From Devosia sp. (GTDB taxonomy: Bacteria; Pseudomonadota; Alphaproteobacteria; Rhizobiales; Devosiaceae): a stretch of DNA of 64,000 nt. This document shows positions 44,683 to 54,007 of this stretch, one piece after another (positions within the stretch are counted from its first letter, which is position 1; each line of letters starts with the position of its first letter). A program made the translations under genes and the position numbers. The notes beneath the pieces are model-generated. The model saw only the letters and a list, made by a program, of their open reading frames with translations. It was not told the origin of the DNA and made no database searches. Location: NCBI RefSeq assembly GCF_024707125.1, contig NZ_JANQAH010000009.1:620001-684000 (forward strand). The letters run 5' to 3'.

Positions 44683-45717
44683 ATGAGCAGCAAGACGACG
44701 ACAAACAATATGGCCAGTGGCACCAGGCGCGTGACGCTCAAGACCATCGCCGAGATGACTGGTCTCAGCCTTTCCACCGTTTCGCTGTCTCTAAGGGGCG
44801 GCACGACCCTCAAGCAGGAAACCCGCGACAAGGTCAACGAAGCCGCCAAGGCGCTCGGCTATGTGCCCGATCGTGCCGGCGTGCGCCTGCGCACCGGCAA
44901 GACCAATGTCATTGCCTTGGTGCTCGACGGGTCCGAGGATTCCATCGATTTTGCCCGCAACATGATCCAGGGCATTGGCCATGCCATTGCCGGCACGCGC
45001 TATCACCTGACGGTGATCCCGGAATTCGAGCGGCACAACAGCACCGAGACGATCAACTACATCCTCTCCAACCGCACAGCCGATGGGGTGATCATCACCC
45101 ATACCGGCCCACGCGATCCGCGCGTGCAGATGATGATCGATGCCGACTTCCCCTTTGTCAGCCATGGGCGCACCGAGTTCTATACGCCCCACGCCTATCA
45201 CGACTTCCATTCCGAGGATTTTGCCGCGCTTGCCGTAAGACGCCTCGCCGGCAAGGGCTGCCGCGACATCATGCTGGTCATCGGCGATGACAGCACCACC
45301 AACTACCACAATATCGTCACCTCCTATCGCAAGGAGGCCGCCCGCGCCGGCATCGAGGCGCGGGTGCTCGAAGGCACGGCAAAACTGAGCCCCGCCGAAA
45401 TGCGGAGCGTCGGCATGGAACTCGCAGCCGATCCCAATCGCCCCGATGGCATCATTTCCGACAGCGAAATGCGCACCATTGCCCTGGTGGGTGGCCTCAC
45501 CGAAGGCGGGGTCACCCTCGGGCGCGAGGTGCAACTGATCTACAAGCAGACTTCTGGAATTTTGCCGACGCTCTTTCCGCAGATGGACAGCATTCGCGAG
45601 GATGTCTTCGCCGCCGGCGGCGAACTGACCCGCCTGCTTCTGCGCCGCATCGACGGCGACCCGGTCAAGCAATTGCAGACCCTGGCGGAGCCCCAGCCGC
45701 ATTGGCGCAGCGGCTAA
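44683..45717 (+). CDS. LacI-family transcriptional regulator
   Basis: A 344-residue LacI/GalR repressor. The N-terminal helix-turn-helix is VTLKTIAEMTGLSLSTVSLS (about residues 18-37), then the hinge and a periplasmic-binding-like effector domain (about 70-335; NVIALVLDGSEDSIDFARNM, RLAGKGCRDIMLVIGDD). The start has GGGGAAAG before it; the longer frame from 44494 would run through the operator. It is predicted to repress the divergent mannoside operon until a sugar binds. Confidence 0.92.
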   Translation: MSSKTTTNNMASGTRRVTLKTIAEMTGLSLSTVSLSLRGGTTLKQETRDKVNEAAKALGYVPDRAGVRLRTGKTNVIALVLDGSEDSIDFARNMIQGIGHAIAGTRYHLTVIPEFERHNSTETINYILSNRTADGVIITHTGPRDPRVQMMIDADFPFVSHGRTEFYTPHAYHDFHSEDFAALAVRRLAGKGCRDIMLVIGDDSTTNYHNIVTSYRKEAARAGIEARVLEGTAKLSPAEMRSVGMELAADPNRPDGIISDSEMRTIALVGGLTEGGVTLGREVQLIYKQTSGILPTLFPQMDSIREDVFAAGGELTRLLLRRIDGDPVKQLQTLAEPQPHWRSG

Positions 45718-45747
45718 GGCGGCAAACGCCGAACCATCCCCGCCACC

Positions 45748-45837
45748 GTCACCACCGGGCTTGTCCCGGTGGTCCATGCCATCCGCCGGATGGCAGCCGC
45801 CCCAAGATGGATTGCCGGGACAAGCCGGCAATGACGG
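45748..45837. repeat. Inverted repeat, family D, full copy
   Basis: GTCACCACCGGGCTTGTCCC... and ...TTGCCGGGACAAGCCGGCAA... form two hairpins facing each other around ATCCGCCGGATGGC, bounded by CGTCA and TGACGG. It lies between convergent genes. Confidence 0.8.
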
Positions 45838-45855
45838 CGAATAGGAGGTAGTGTC

Positions 45856-47064
45856 TTAGGCCTTGGCCCGTGCCAGCGCCGCCTTCATCTTGACCGTATG
45901 GTTGAGCGCATAGGCAAGCCCGATCTGGATCGACAGGCCCACCACCAGGATCGCCGCATCCGTCAGGGCGCTTTCCGGCACCCCAGCCTTCACCGCCTGG
46001 AAGAACAGGCTCAGCGCCGTGCCGGTCGCAAACACTGCCAGACCCTGCCTCCCCATGGCGCGGAGGGGTGAAACCCAGCGCGAAGCCGCAATCGCCTGCA
46101 TGTTCGGAATGGAAGCCAGCACATAGAAGAGGCACAGCGCATGCAGCAGCCGCGGCAAGGACAAAAAGGTCTTGTCGAAGGAGTGGATATGGAACGGCGC
46201 GCCGATCTGCCAGAGCCAGCGCAGAACGCCATTGCCCATGGCGCCAACCGGCTGCACCTTCATCCACAGGAGCGAGAGGATGACAAAGCCCAGCGCGAGC
46301 AGAAAGGCCACCGGGTGCGCCGGAAAAGCGCGCTTGCCGAGCTTCATGCCCATGCCGGCCACAAGGCCCAGCACGAACATCAGCTGCCAGGAGAATGGAT
46401 TGAAGAACCAGCCGCCCGAATTGGGGTAATTCGGGAAATTGAGCCGAAACGTACCCGCCAGCACCCAGAGCAGCACCGACCCTGCCACCAGCCAATAGGG
46501 CTTTTTGAGCCCAGCCACGATCAGTGCCGGCGTCAGGAGCAGGAAGGTCAGGTAAAGCGGCAGGATATTGAGATAGCCGAACTGATGCGTCAGCAGCGGA
46601 ATGCCAATCAGCACCTCCAGCGGCTTCTGTGCCAGCGCCTTCAGATTATTGGTGGTCAGCAGCTCAAAGAGCCCAAAAAAGTGCGCCGCCGCGGCAAACG
46701 TGCCGAGGAAAATGAAGGTCAGCGTCAGGTGCACGAAATAGAGTTGTCTGGCGCGCGCCCAGGGCCGCGCCACGGCGAGCCAAAGCGGCACCTTCTTCAA
46801 AAACGCGCCCGAATAGGCGAGGCCCGCCGCCACGCCCGACATGAAGACAAAGGCTTCCGCCGCATCGGAAAAGCCGAAATTGCGATTGGTAAAAGCCTCG
46901 AACACCGTGCCCGGCACGTGATTGATGAAAATCATCACCAGCGCCAGCCCGCGGAACATGTCGAGCCGCTCGTCGCGCCCGCCGGGGGGCAGCGGAGCAG
47001 GGCCCGCTGCAATAGCACGCAGGCCCGGGATACGATCCCAGACGGTCGGCTTGCGCTCAAGCAT
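45856..47064 (-). CDS. opgC: OpgC-domain membrane protein (periplasmic glucan succinyltransferase type)
   Basis: A 402-residue protein with about ten helices. RDERLDMFRGLALVMIFINH (about residues 30-49) is the OpgC family signature, followed by FGFSDAAEAFVFMSGVAAGL. OpgC adds succinyl groups to osmoregulated periplasmic glucans; its position after opgG and opgH supports this. The ATG at 47064 overlaps the opgH stop by eight bases; a TTG at 47082 is an alternative start. Confidence 0.9.
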   Translation of the reverse strand: MLERKPTVWDRIPGLRAIAAGPAPLPPGGRDERLDMFRGLALVMIFINHVPGTVFEAFTNRNFGFSDAAEAFVFMSGVAAGLAYSGAFLKKVPLWLAVARPWARARQLYFVHLTLTFIFLGTFAAAAHFFGLFELLTTNNLKALAQKPLEVLIGIPLLTHQFGYLNILPLYLTFLLLTPALIVAGLKKPYWLVAGSVLLWVLAGTFRLNFPNYPNSGGWFFNPFSWQLMFVLGLVAGMGMKLGKRAFPAHPVAFLLALGFVILSLLWMKVQPVGAMGNGVLRWLWQIGAPFHIHSFDKTFLSLPRLLHALCLFYVLASIPNMQAIAASRWVSPLRAMGRQGLAVFATGTALSLFFQAVKAGVPESALTDAAILVVGLSIQIGLAYALNHTVKMKAALARAKA

Positions 47065-48808
47065 GGGCGGCGACTTCGGCAAAGCCCATTGTCACCACCG
47101 GCTCGGTGGCGCGCCAGCTCGCGAGAATGGCATTGGCTTCAACGATGATCGGGCTCGGCGCCCGCTCATTGGCGGTCGAGAACAGCCAGGTGCTGACCGG
47201 CCGGTCGCTGCCGCGCGCCGTGGCCCAGATGACAAGGGGCGCCAGCAGGGCAGGGCCCGCCACCGGCAGCAGCCAGGGAAGGAAAGCCGGACCGGCATAG
47301 GCCATGAAAATCAAAGCGGCGAGCGCGGCCAGCACGATCCACCAGCTGGCCGAAAAAGCCGTCTTCAGCGGCACGGCCTTGGCGTCGCGCTCGGTCGCCG
47401 GCCAGCCGCCATCCATGCCGAAAAGAATCTGGAACACGGCGCGGCTCTGAAAGCCGAGCAGCACCGGCGCCATGATCGTCGAGATGACGATCTCGCTCAA
47501 AACCGAGGGAATGATGCGCCAACCGCCGAATGCGCCATTGGTGCCATCAATGGCGCCGCGCAGCGCAATGGCAAATTTGGGCAGCAGCAGCGTCGTCAAC
47601 ACGCCAATGCCGATGATCCACGGCGTCGCGCCCCAGCGGTCCCCGCCACTATCGGGAATAAGGCTCGAGAGCAGGCTCGCCGCCATCAGCAGCAGCCAGA
47701 GCGGCGAGGCGAGATAGGCCATGATGCCCTGGACGAAGGTAAACCGGCTCCAGAATTTCAGCCCCGGCGCCGCAATCAGCCGGCGATGCTGCAGATTGCC
47801 CTGGCACCAGCGGCGGTCGCGCTTGGCATATTCGATGAGGTTTTCCGGACCCTGTTCGAAGGAACCAGCCAGCTCGGGATCAACTTCCACTTTCCAGCCA
47901 CCACGGGCCAGAAGGGCCGCCTCGACATAGTCGTGGCTCAAGATATGCCCGCCATAGGGCGGCTTCCCCGACAGCACCGGCAGGCCGCAGCACGAGGCAA
48001 AGGCGCGCACGCGGACAATGGCATTATGCCCCCAATAGGGCCCGTCCTCGCCCTGCAACAGGGCCGCGCCTCGCGCAAAATAGCGCGAAAAATAGGCCGA
48101 CGAATAAGCCATCATCCGCCCGAACAGGGTTCGCGCGGCGATCACCACCGGCACGGTCTGCAACAGGCCAAGTCGCGGATCGGTATCCATGCGCCGCACC
48201 ATGGCCAGCATGGTGTCGGCTTCCATCAAGCTATCGGCATCGAGAATGATGGCATAGTCATAGGCCGCGCCCGAACGCGCAATAAAGTCTTCGATATTGC
48301 CGGCCTTGCGGCCAACATTGCGCTCGCGGCGGCGGTAGAAAATCCGCCCCGGCGCTTCCGGCTCGACGATCAGCCGTTCGAATTCGCTCGCCTCTTCGGC
48401 CGCAACCTCAAGCGAGGTCGTGTCCGAAAGGATGGCGAAGTGAAAATGTTCGCCAAGCCCCTTGGCGACGATCTGCCGGTTCATCGCCGCGATGCGCGCA
48501 AAGGTCTCGACCGGATCTTCATTGTAGATCGGCACCAGAATGGCCGTCTTGCCCTCGGGCCGTGTCAGGTCGGGCAGGCGCCGCGACCTTGGCGAGAGCG
48601 CACCAAGCAGGCCGATCGTGCCGCCCCAGACCAGCCAGAAGCCAGTCAGGACGAGCAGGATCGTGCGCACCCAGTCGAGAAAAACCGGGCGATTGCCCCC
48701 GATCAGGTCGAGAAAGGCAGTGCCGGCGGTCAGGCTCACGGCCGCGGCGAAGCCCAGCGTGAGCAGCCGCAGCCACCCAGCCCGCCCCGTGGTTAGCCGA
48801 TTACCCAT
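47057..48808 (-). CDS. opgH: Glucans biosynthesis glucosyltransferase OpgH (MdoH)
   Basis: A 583-residue family 2 glycosyltransferase in the inner membrane that polymerises glucose from UDP-glucose into the beta-glucan backbone. Two N-terminal helices (about residues 10-65) precede the catalytic domain: TAILVPIYNEDPVETFARIA, YAIILDADSLMEADTMLAMV (DxD) and RRWCQGNLQHRRLI (QxxRW-type motif RWCQGN). Several C-terminal helices follow. It is much shorter than E. coli OpgH (847) at both ends, as is usual in alphaproteobacteria. Confidence 0.95.
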   Translation of the reverse strand: MGNRLTTGRAGWLRLLTLGFAAAVSLTAGTAFLDLIGGNRPVFLDWVRTILLVLTGFWLVWGGTIGLLGALSPRSRRLPDLTRPEGKTAILVPIYNEDPVETFARIAAMNRQIVAKGLGEHFHFAILSDTTSLEVAAEEASEFERLIVEPEAPGRIFYRRRERNVGRKAGNIEDFIARSGAAYDYAIILDADSLMEADTMLAMVRRMDTDPRLGLLQTVPVVIAARTLFGRMMAYSSAYFSRYFARGAALLQGEDGPYWGHNAIVRVRAFASCCGLPVLSGKPPYGGHILSHDYVEAALLARGGWKVEVDPELAGSFEQGPENLIEYAKRDRRWCQGNLQHRRLIAAPGLKFWSRFTFVQGIMAYLASPLWLLLMAASLLSSLIPDSGGDRWGATPWIIGIGVLTTLLLPKFAIALRGAIDGTNGAFGGWRIIPSVLSEIVISTIMAPVLLGFQSRAVFQILFGMDGGWPATERDAKAVPLKTAFSASWWIVLAALAALIFMAYAGPAFLPWLLPVAGPALLAPLVIWATARGSDRPVSTWLFSTANERAPSPIIVEANAILASWRATEPVVTMGFAEVAAHA

Positions 48809-48817
48809 TCACCAGTC

Positions 48818-48952
48818 CTAGTTGCGCTGCCAGACGAGGAAGAAGGCCTTGAAGAAGCCGCCAAAGGCCGAGCCGCGCTCAAGCGTCTGCTTGGGCATGG
48901 CGAGCGGGGCATTGGGAAGGCCGTCTATGGGCTGAAAGGGCTGGTGCTTCAT
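48818..48952 (-). CDS. Small ORF between opgG and opgH, 44 residues
   Basis: The frame starts in an ATGA overlap with the opgG stop and ends nine bases before opgH. The protein is basic with an aromatic-rich end (MKHQPFQPIDGLPNAPLAMP at the start, then AFGGFFKAFFLVWQRN). Its exact fit between two coupled genes argues that it is translated. It resembles no family I know; it might replace part of the cytoplasmic N-terminal region missing from this short OpgH, which is an inference. Confidence 0.5.
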   Translation of the reverse strand: MKHQPFQPIDGLPNAPLAMPKQTLERGSAFGGFFKAFFLVWQRN

Positions 48953-50583
48953 GCAACTTCTCCGCGCCACTGATAAAGCCAGGCTTCCGTCAGCGGTTCG
49001 CCGCCGGAACCAATGCTGGCCCGCAGCTCGATTAGGTTCTGACCTTGGGTCTCGACATCGAGGACCAGGCGCCAAAGTCCATTGGCGTCGATCTGCGAGA
49101 AGGTCGACGAGGTAATTTCACCGGCCGATGCCTTGGCATCGACTTCAAAAATCGTGTCCGGCGACAGGTCCGCGAGACGCCCGCCATCGAAGTCGATGAC
49201 GAATTTCCGCAGGGTTGCCGCGTTTTCGACGCCGGAGACGCCACCCTGGCCGATGCGGGTTTCCACCACATGCGCCAGTTCGGCATTCTCCTTGGGAACA
49301 AGGTCACCCCAGATCAGGCGATAGCCATATTCGCGTTCCTGGCCGGCCTTGGGGGCTTCGTTCGGAATCCAGAACGCCGCGATGTTGTCATCGGTTTCCG
49401 ACTTGGCCGGAATTTCGATGAGACGCACCTGGCCCTGGCCCCAATTGCCGGTCGGTTCGACCCGCATGGATGGGCGGCGCTCGTAGTGGGCGCCGGCATC
49501 CTGGTAGTCGTCAAAATTGCGATTGCGCTGATAAAGGCCAAAGGCGCGCACATTGGCATCCCAGAAGAAGGAATTGCCCAGCTGCGGCGTATTGTTGAGC
49601 TGGCGCCATTGCGGCAGCCCGGCCTCGGGTTCGAAGACGAGACCAGAGCAATCGTGCACCTGCGGCCTGAAATCGTCGAACTGGTGGCGATTGGTCTCGG
49701 CAAAGAGGAACATCGAGGTCAGCGGCGCAATGCCGATTTCCCCGATATCGCTGCGGAAATAGAGCCGAGCGGTGACATCCATCACCGTTTCCTGCTGCTC
49801 CTGGTTCGCAGGCGAAATCAGGAAGCGATAGGCGCCGGTCACGCTCGGGCTTTCAAGCGCGGCATAGACCGTCAGCGGGCCATCGCCAGTGGGGCGCTCA
49901 ACATAGAATTCGGAAAAACGCGGAAACTCTTCCGGGCCTTCGCGCCAGGAATTGATGAGGAGGCCTCGCGCGCTCGACCCATAGATATTGCCGCGGCCAA
50001 GGGCGCGGAAATAGCTGGCACCGAGGAACGCGACCAGTTCGTCGGCGAGATCGGGCGTGTTGAGCGGATAGTTGATACGGAAGCCGGCAATGCCCGGAAA
50101 CTCCGCGGTCTCGATCGTCTTGCGCTCTTCATCGTCATCGAAGTGATAGATGAAGTCTTCGCTGTCGAAGGCGAAGGGATGCGCATCGCCATCGGTGATT
50201 TCATAGACCGAGACGGTTTCCTTGAAGAGCCAGCCGGGCGGGAAAGCCTGGATCTGAAAACCGTGATCGTCCCCGCGCCAGCGTGCCTTGTCCGTGTTGA
50301 ACTGCACGCGGCGATAGCCGTCATAGTTGAGGCCCGCATAGACCTCGGAGTCGATGAGGACGGGGCTCTGATAGGGCTGAGCCGCCAGGTCCTTCATGCG
50401 CTGGGAGAAGCTGTCATAGTCGAACGCGCCCGACATGGGCTCGATCGCAAAGACAGCCTGGGTCAGCGATGTTGAAGACAAAAGGGCGATGGAAGCGGCG
50501 GCGCCGGAGAGAAAGGCGCGGCGAGACAGTCGATTATTTGGGGCGGTGAGCATTTGTGACGCTTGTTGTTCTTCGCTATCCAT
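48949..50583 (-). CDS. opgG: Glucan biosynthesis protein OpgG (MdoG), periplasmic
   Basis: A 544-residue protein with a Tat-type signal peptide (NNRLSRRAFLSGAAASIALL, about residues 15-34). The mature part is the MdoG beta-sandwich domain: FSQRMKDLAAQPYQSPVLID, YDGYRRVQFNTDKARWRGDD, SSYFRALGRGN-like GASYFRALGRGNIYGSSARG, and ERRPSMRVEPTGNWGQGQVR. It acts with OpgH in building branched periplasmic glucans. The start at 50583 is a choice; Met at 50553 is also possible, and the longer frame to 50727 lacks support. Confidence 0.92.
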   Translation of the reverse strand: MDSEEQQASQMLTAPNNRLSRRAFLSGAAASIALLSSTSLTQAVFAIEPMSGAFDYDSFSQRMKDLAAQPYQSPVLIDSEVYAGLNYDGYRRVQFNTDKARWRGDDHGFQIQAFPPGWLFKETVSVYEITDGDAHPFAFDSEDFIYHFDDDEERKTIETAEFPGIAGFRINYPLNTPDLADELVAFLGASYFRALGRGNIYGSSARGLLINSWREGPEEFPRFSEFYVERPTGDGPLTVYAALESPSVTGAYRFLISPANQEQQETVMDVTARLYFRSDIGEIGIAPLTSMFLFAETNRHQFDDFRPQVHDCSGLVFEPEAGLPQWRQLNNTPQLGNSFFWDANVRAFGLYQRNRNFDDYQDAGAHYERRPSMRVEPTGNWGQGQVRLIEIPAKSETDDNIAAFWIPNEAPKAGQEREYGYRLIWGDLVPKENAELAHVVETRIGQGGVSGVENAATLRKFVIDFDGGRLADLSPDTIFEVDAKASAGEITSSTFSQIDANGLWRLVLDVETQGQNLIELRASIGSGGEPLTEAWLYQWRGEVA

Positions 50584-50780
50584 CAATTTCCGGCAACGTC
50601 GCCAAGCCGGTAAAGTTGTCGCATGGCGGGCATGCAGCAAACGCATGGCGCAATGCTGCCTAAAAACCGCCTTGAAACCGTCTTCACCGTCTCGTGATGA
50701 GCAGGCCGGGGTCTCGCTAAGGGGCAAATGGGGCGAAAGACTGGCGCATGAAGAAAACGTTAAAAAACTGTCATATGACG

Positions 50781-50817
50781 GAAAAGAAAAACCCCGGAAG
50801 TCAGTGACTTCCGGGGT
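50781..50817 (-). terminator. Intrinsic terminator of the tctCBA operon
   Basis: CCCCGGAAG and CTTCCGGGG form a perfect stem at 50793-50817; read on the minus strand it is followed by TTTTTCTTTT. It lies 22 bases after the tctA stop. Confidence 0.85.
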
Positions 50818-50839
50818 GCGGGGCGCGATTTGTCGCAGC

Positions 50840-52354
50840 TCAGGAGGGAAGCTGGTTCACGCTTCCCGGGTTCTCCTGGTGCCGCACGAGACCATGAACG
50901 GTCCTGAAAATGGCGACGCTCCAGATCAGCAGGGTCACGACACCGAAGACTGCAGCCACCGGCCGCCCGAAAAAGCCGAGAAGGTTGCCGTCGGCGATCA
51001 TCATCGAGGTGGTGAAGTTGGTTTCCACCAGCGGACCCAGCACGATGCCCAGGATGATCGGGGCAATGGCGATCATGCGTGCCTCGAGCACATAGGCCAC
51101 GATCCCCGCCCCCAGCATCAGCCAGACGCCGAACATGGAATTGTTGATTGAATAGGAGCCGACGATACAGAAGAGCAGGATGGCGGCATTGAGCAGCGCC
51201 CTCGGCACTTCAAAAATCCAGCGGGCCGATTTCGCGGCCACCCAGCCGAGCGGCAGCATCAGGATGTTGGCGATCGCAAAGACGATCATCACCGCATAGA
51301 AGTTTTCCGGGTGCAGCGTCATCAGCGTCGGCCCGGGATCCAGCCCCTTCATCACCAGGACGCCCACGGCAATGGCGGTCACCGCGTCGCCGGGAATGCC
51401 GAACACCATGGCCGGGATCCAGGACGCGCTGAGTGCCGCATTATTGGTGGCACCAGCTTCCACGAGCCCTTCAGGATGCCCCTTGCCGAATTTTTCCGGC
51501 TCCTTGGACGTGCGCTTGGCCAGCGAATAGGTGATCCAGGCCGCCAGATCGCCGCCAACGCCGGGCAGGGCGCCCAAGAGCGAGCCGATGATCGAGCCGC
51601 GCACCTGGTTCTTGCGATATTTCCACAGCGCCCCCAGCGTGCCTTCGAAGGGGTTCTTGAGGTTGATCTGGGGCACTTCGGCCATGGCGCGGCGGCCGGC
51701 GCGCATCACTTCGGACACGGCGAACATACCGATCATGATCGGAATGAAGCTGATGCCACCCATCAGTTCGATATTGCCAAAGGTAAAGCGCGGCGTCGCC
51801 GTCAGCGGGTCCATGCCCACCTGGGCGATGAAAAGGCCGAGCAGCAATGCCAGCGCGCCTTTTACCAGGCCACCCGAAGAGATGAGGGCGGCGCAGGAGA
51901 GGCCGAGCACGGCCAGCCAGAAATATTCAAAGCTCGAAAAGCCCAACGCAGCCTTTGCCAGCATGGGTGCGGTGAAGAGCAGGAACAGGAAGCCGAAAAG
52001 GCCGCCCAGCACCGAGCCAACGACGCCGATGCCGATGGCGAGGCCCGCCTTGCCGTTCTGGGCGAGGCGATAGGAATCTTCCACATAGGCGGCGGATGCC
52101 GGCGTGCCGGGAATGCGCAGCAGCGTACCCGGCAGGTCGCCTGCGGTAATCGCCATGGCGGTGCAGGAGATGATCGCGGCAATGGCCGGAATGGGCGCCA
52201 TATAGAAGGTGACGGGCACCAAGAGCGCCGTCGCCATGGTGGCGGTCAGCCCCGGAATGGCGCCGACAAACAGGCCGAAGACGGCGGCGAGGAAAATGGT
52301 GATCAGCGTTTCGGCATTGAAGACAAGGCCGACAGCAAGAGCGAATGCGTCCAT
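50840..52354 (-). CDS. tctA: Tripartite tricarboxylate transporter permease TctA
   Basis: A 504-residue large membrane subunit with about ten to twelve helices. GLFVGAIPGLTATMATALLV (about residues 24-43), AITAGDLPGTLLRIPGTPAS and GSLLGALPGVGGDLAAWITY are the TctA glycine/proline motifs. It forms a secondary transporter with TctB, supplied by the periplasmic TctC. The ATG at 52354 starts the conserved protein; the upstream extension is tctB in another frame. Confidence 0.95.
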   Translation of the reverse strand: MDAFALAVGLVFNAETLITIFLAAVFGLFVGAIPGLTATMATALLVPVTFYMAPIPAIAAIISCTAMAITAGDLPGTLLRIPGTPASAAYVEDSYRLAQNGKAGLAIGIGVVGSVLGGLFGFLFLLFTAPMLAKAALGFSSFEYFWLAVLGLSCAALISSGGLVKGALALLLGLFIAQVGMDPLTATPRFTFGNIELMGGISFIPIMIGMFAVSEVMRAGRRAMAEVPQINLKNPFEGTLGALWKYRKNQVRGSIIGSLLGALPGVGGDLAAWITYSLAKRTSKEPEKFGKGHPEGLVEAGATNNAALSASWIPAMVFGIPGDAVTAIAVGVLVMKGLDPGPTLMTLHPENFYAVMIVFAIANILMLPLGWVAAKSARWIFEVPRALLNAAILLFCIVGSYSINNSMFGVWLMLGAGIVAYVLEARMIAIAPIILGIVLGPLVETNFTTSMMIADGNLLGFFGRPVAAVFGVVTLLIWSVAIFRTVHGLVRHQENPGSVNQLPS

Positions 52355-52359
52355 GATCT

Positions 52360-52812
52360 CTATCCCAGGATGCCGCGAGGAAGGGGAACCCGGAAGCCCG
52401 ACATGAACAGGTAGTAGATGCCTGCCGAGGCGATGGGGCTGAAGATGATGGCGGGGAGCCACTTGCCGCCGCTCATCAGCACGATCACCACCGAGAAGAT
52501 GGTGCCGGCAACGAGGAAGCCGAGATAGGGCATGGCCAGGGTCGTCACCGCGAGGGCCACGACAATGCCCACGGCAAACCAAGTGACGAGCGGCTGGGCT
52601 TCGTCCTCGGGCGTATCGCGCACGATCCAGCCCTGGATGGTGAGCGCCACGCCCATGATGGCCATGCCGGCGCCGACGATGGAGGGGAAGAGGCCGGGGC
52701 CCACATTCATGCCGGGCAGGGCCTGCATGGTGAGCGCCTGCTGCAGGATTGCAGCGCCGCCCAGTGCAAAGACCACGCCCAGCGCGCTATCCATTGGAAA
52801 TGACTGCCTCAT
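52360..52812 (-). CDS. tctB: Tripartite tricarboxylate transporter small subunit TctB
   Basis: A 150-residue membrane protein with four hydrophobic segments (about residues 8-25, 38-58, 80-110, 120-140), matching TctB in length and layout. The start QSFPMDSALGVVFALGGAAI and GMNVGPGLFPSIVGAGMAIM are typical. AGGAGGAG precedes the start. It lies five bases upstream of tctA. Confidence 0.9.
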   Translation of the reverse strand: MRQSFPMDSALGVVFALGGAAILQQALTMQALPGMNVGPGLFPSIVGAGMAIMGVALTIQGWIVRDTPEDEAQPLVTWFAVGIVVALAVTTLAMPYLGFLVAGTIFSVVIVLMSGGKWLPAIIFSPIASAGIYYLFMSGFRVPLPRGILG

Positions 52813-52875
52813 GCGCTCCTCCTAAAAGCACTGGACCTGGGGCGCGGCTGTTCGGGGCAGAGCCGCCGCGCCAAG

Positions 52876-52962
52876 AGAAAAACCAGAGCGCCTGATCCCT
52901 TGAGGGACTTGGGATCATTCGCGCTCTGGAGAGATGACGGCCGGAGGTGCATTCCGGCCGTC
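52876..52962 (-). terminator. Two hairpins between tctC and tctB, the second with a U-tract
   Basis: GACGGCCGGA/TCCGGCCGTC at 52936-52962 is followed in the transcript by CCAGAGCGC...GCGCTCTGG (52883-52929), which has an inner GATCCC/GGGATC stem, then TTTTTC. Partial termination would give more binding protein than permease. Confidence 0.75.
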
Positions 52963-52978
52963 GGGGCAAGCAAAGTGC

Positions 52979-53938
52979 TTACTTGGCGAGGCCCACGGCC
53001 TGCAGCGCCTTGCCGATGGATGCGTCGGCTTCGCTGAGGAAGGCTTCGAAGCCAGCCGCATCGCGATAGTCGATGCCGAAATTGCGCTGGGCCATGAAGT
53101 CCTTGAATTCCTGCGAATTGACGACCTTTTCCATGGCTTCGACGAGGCGCGCCTTGACGTCTTCCGGCAGGCCCTTGGGAGCGGCGATGCCGCGCCATGC
53201 ATAGGCGGCCCACTTGTTCCCCAGCGCTTCTTCGGCGGTCGGCACGTCGGGGGCGGCGGTAGCGCGCTCATTGGCGGCAACGATCAGCGGCTTGACTTCA
53301 CCGGCATCCACCATCGGACGCGCGTCCGGCATGGTGGTGGTCACGACGCTGATGGCGCCGGAAGCCAGAAGCTGCAGGCTGGCCGAAGCGCCTTCCGAGG
53401 GCACCCAGGGGGCGGCAGCCGGGTCGATGTCATTGGTCACGAGCACGCCGGCCCAGCCCAGATGCGCCATGCCGCCGAGATTGGCGCCCGATGCCTTTAC
53501 CGAACCGGGATTGGCGCGGATTTCGGACAGCAGGTCTTCGATCGAGGGGCCATCGGCGCGCACGAACACGGCTTCCGGATCGGCGTTGAACAGCGCGATC
53601 GGCTCGTAGTTCGAGTAGTTGAGCGGCGACACGCCAGTCCAGTGATACATGGACAATTCGGTGGTGATCACGCCCAGCGTATAGCCATCGGGCGGCGAGT
53701 AGGAAATTTCGGTGTGGCCGACAATGCCGCCGCCGCCGGTGCGGTTGATGACGTTGATCGGCTGGCCGAGTTCCTTTTCGAGCAGGGTCGCGATGATGCG
53801 GCCCGTTGCGTCGGTGCCGCCGCCGGCGGCCCACGGCACGATCAGGTTGATGGCGTGGTCAGGATATTGCGCGGCCGCCGGGGCGATTGCCAGGACCGAG
53901 AGCGCCAGGGCGCCAGCGAGCGTCTTCAAATGGGTCAT
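52979..53938 (-). CDS. tctC: TctC-type periplasmic substrate-binding protein (Bug family)
   Basis: A 319-residue Bug/TctC protein. Signal peptide to about residue 23 (AIAPAAAQYP). YPDHAINLIVPWAAGGGTDA, NRTGGGGIVGHTEISYSPPD, and the carboxylate-binding loop regions are typical. Members bind di- and tricarboxylates and many other acids, so the ligand is unknown. GGGAGGAC precedes the ATG. Divergent from the DapA-family gene. Confidence 0.92.
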   Translation of the reverse strand: MTHLKTLAGALALSVLAIAPAAAQYPDHAINLIVPWAAGGGTDATGRIIATLLEKELGQPINVINRTGGGGIVGHTEISYSPPDGYTLGVITTELSMYHWTGVSPLNYSNYEPIALFNADPEAVFVRADGPSIEDLLSEIRANPGSVKASGANLGGMAHLGWAGVLVTNDIDPAAAPWVPSEGASASLQLLASGAISVVTTTMPDARPMVDAGEVKPLIVAANERATAAPDVPTAEEALGNKWAAYAWRGIAAPKGLPEDVKARLVEAMEKVVNSQEFKDFMAQRNFGIDYRDAAGFEAFLSEADASIGKALQAVGLAK

Positions 53939-54007
53939 TTCTGTCCTCCCAGGTGAGTCGGGTGTTCCGACATACGAACATTGCTTGCCGTATTGCAAAC
54001 TTCTGTA

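Noticed and set aside
50584..50727. N-terminal extension of opgG
   Set aside because: The extra 48 residues precede the Tat signal and would bury it; later methionines fit better.
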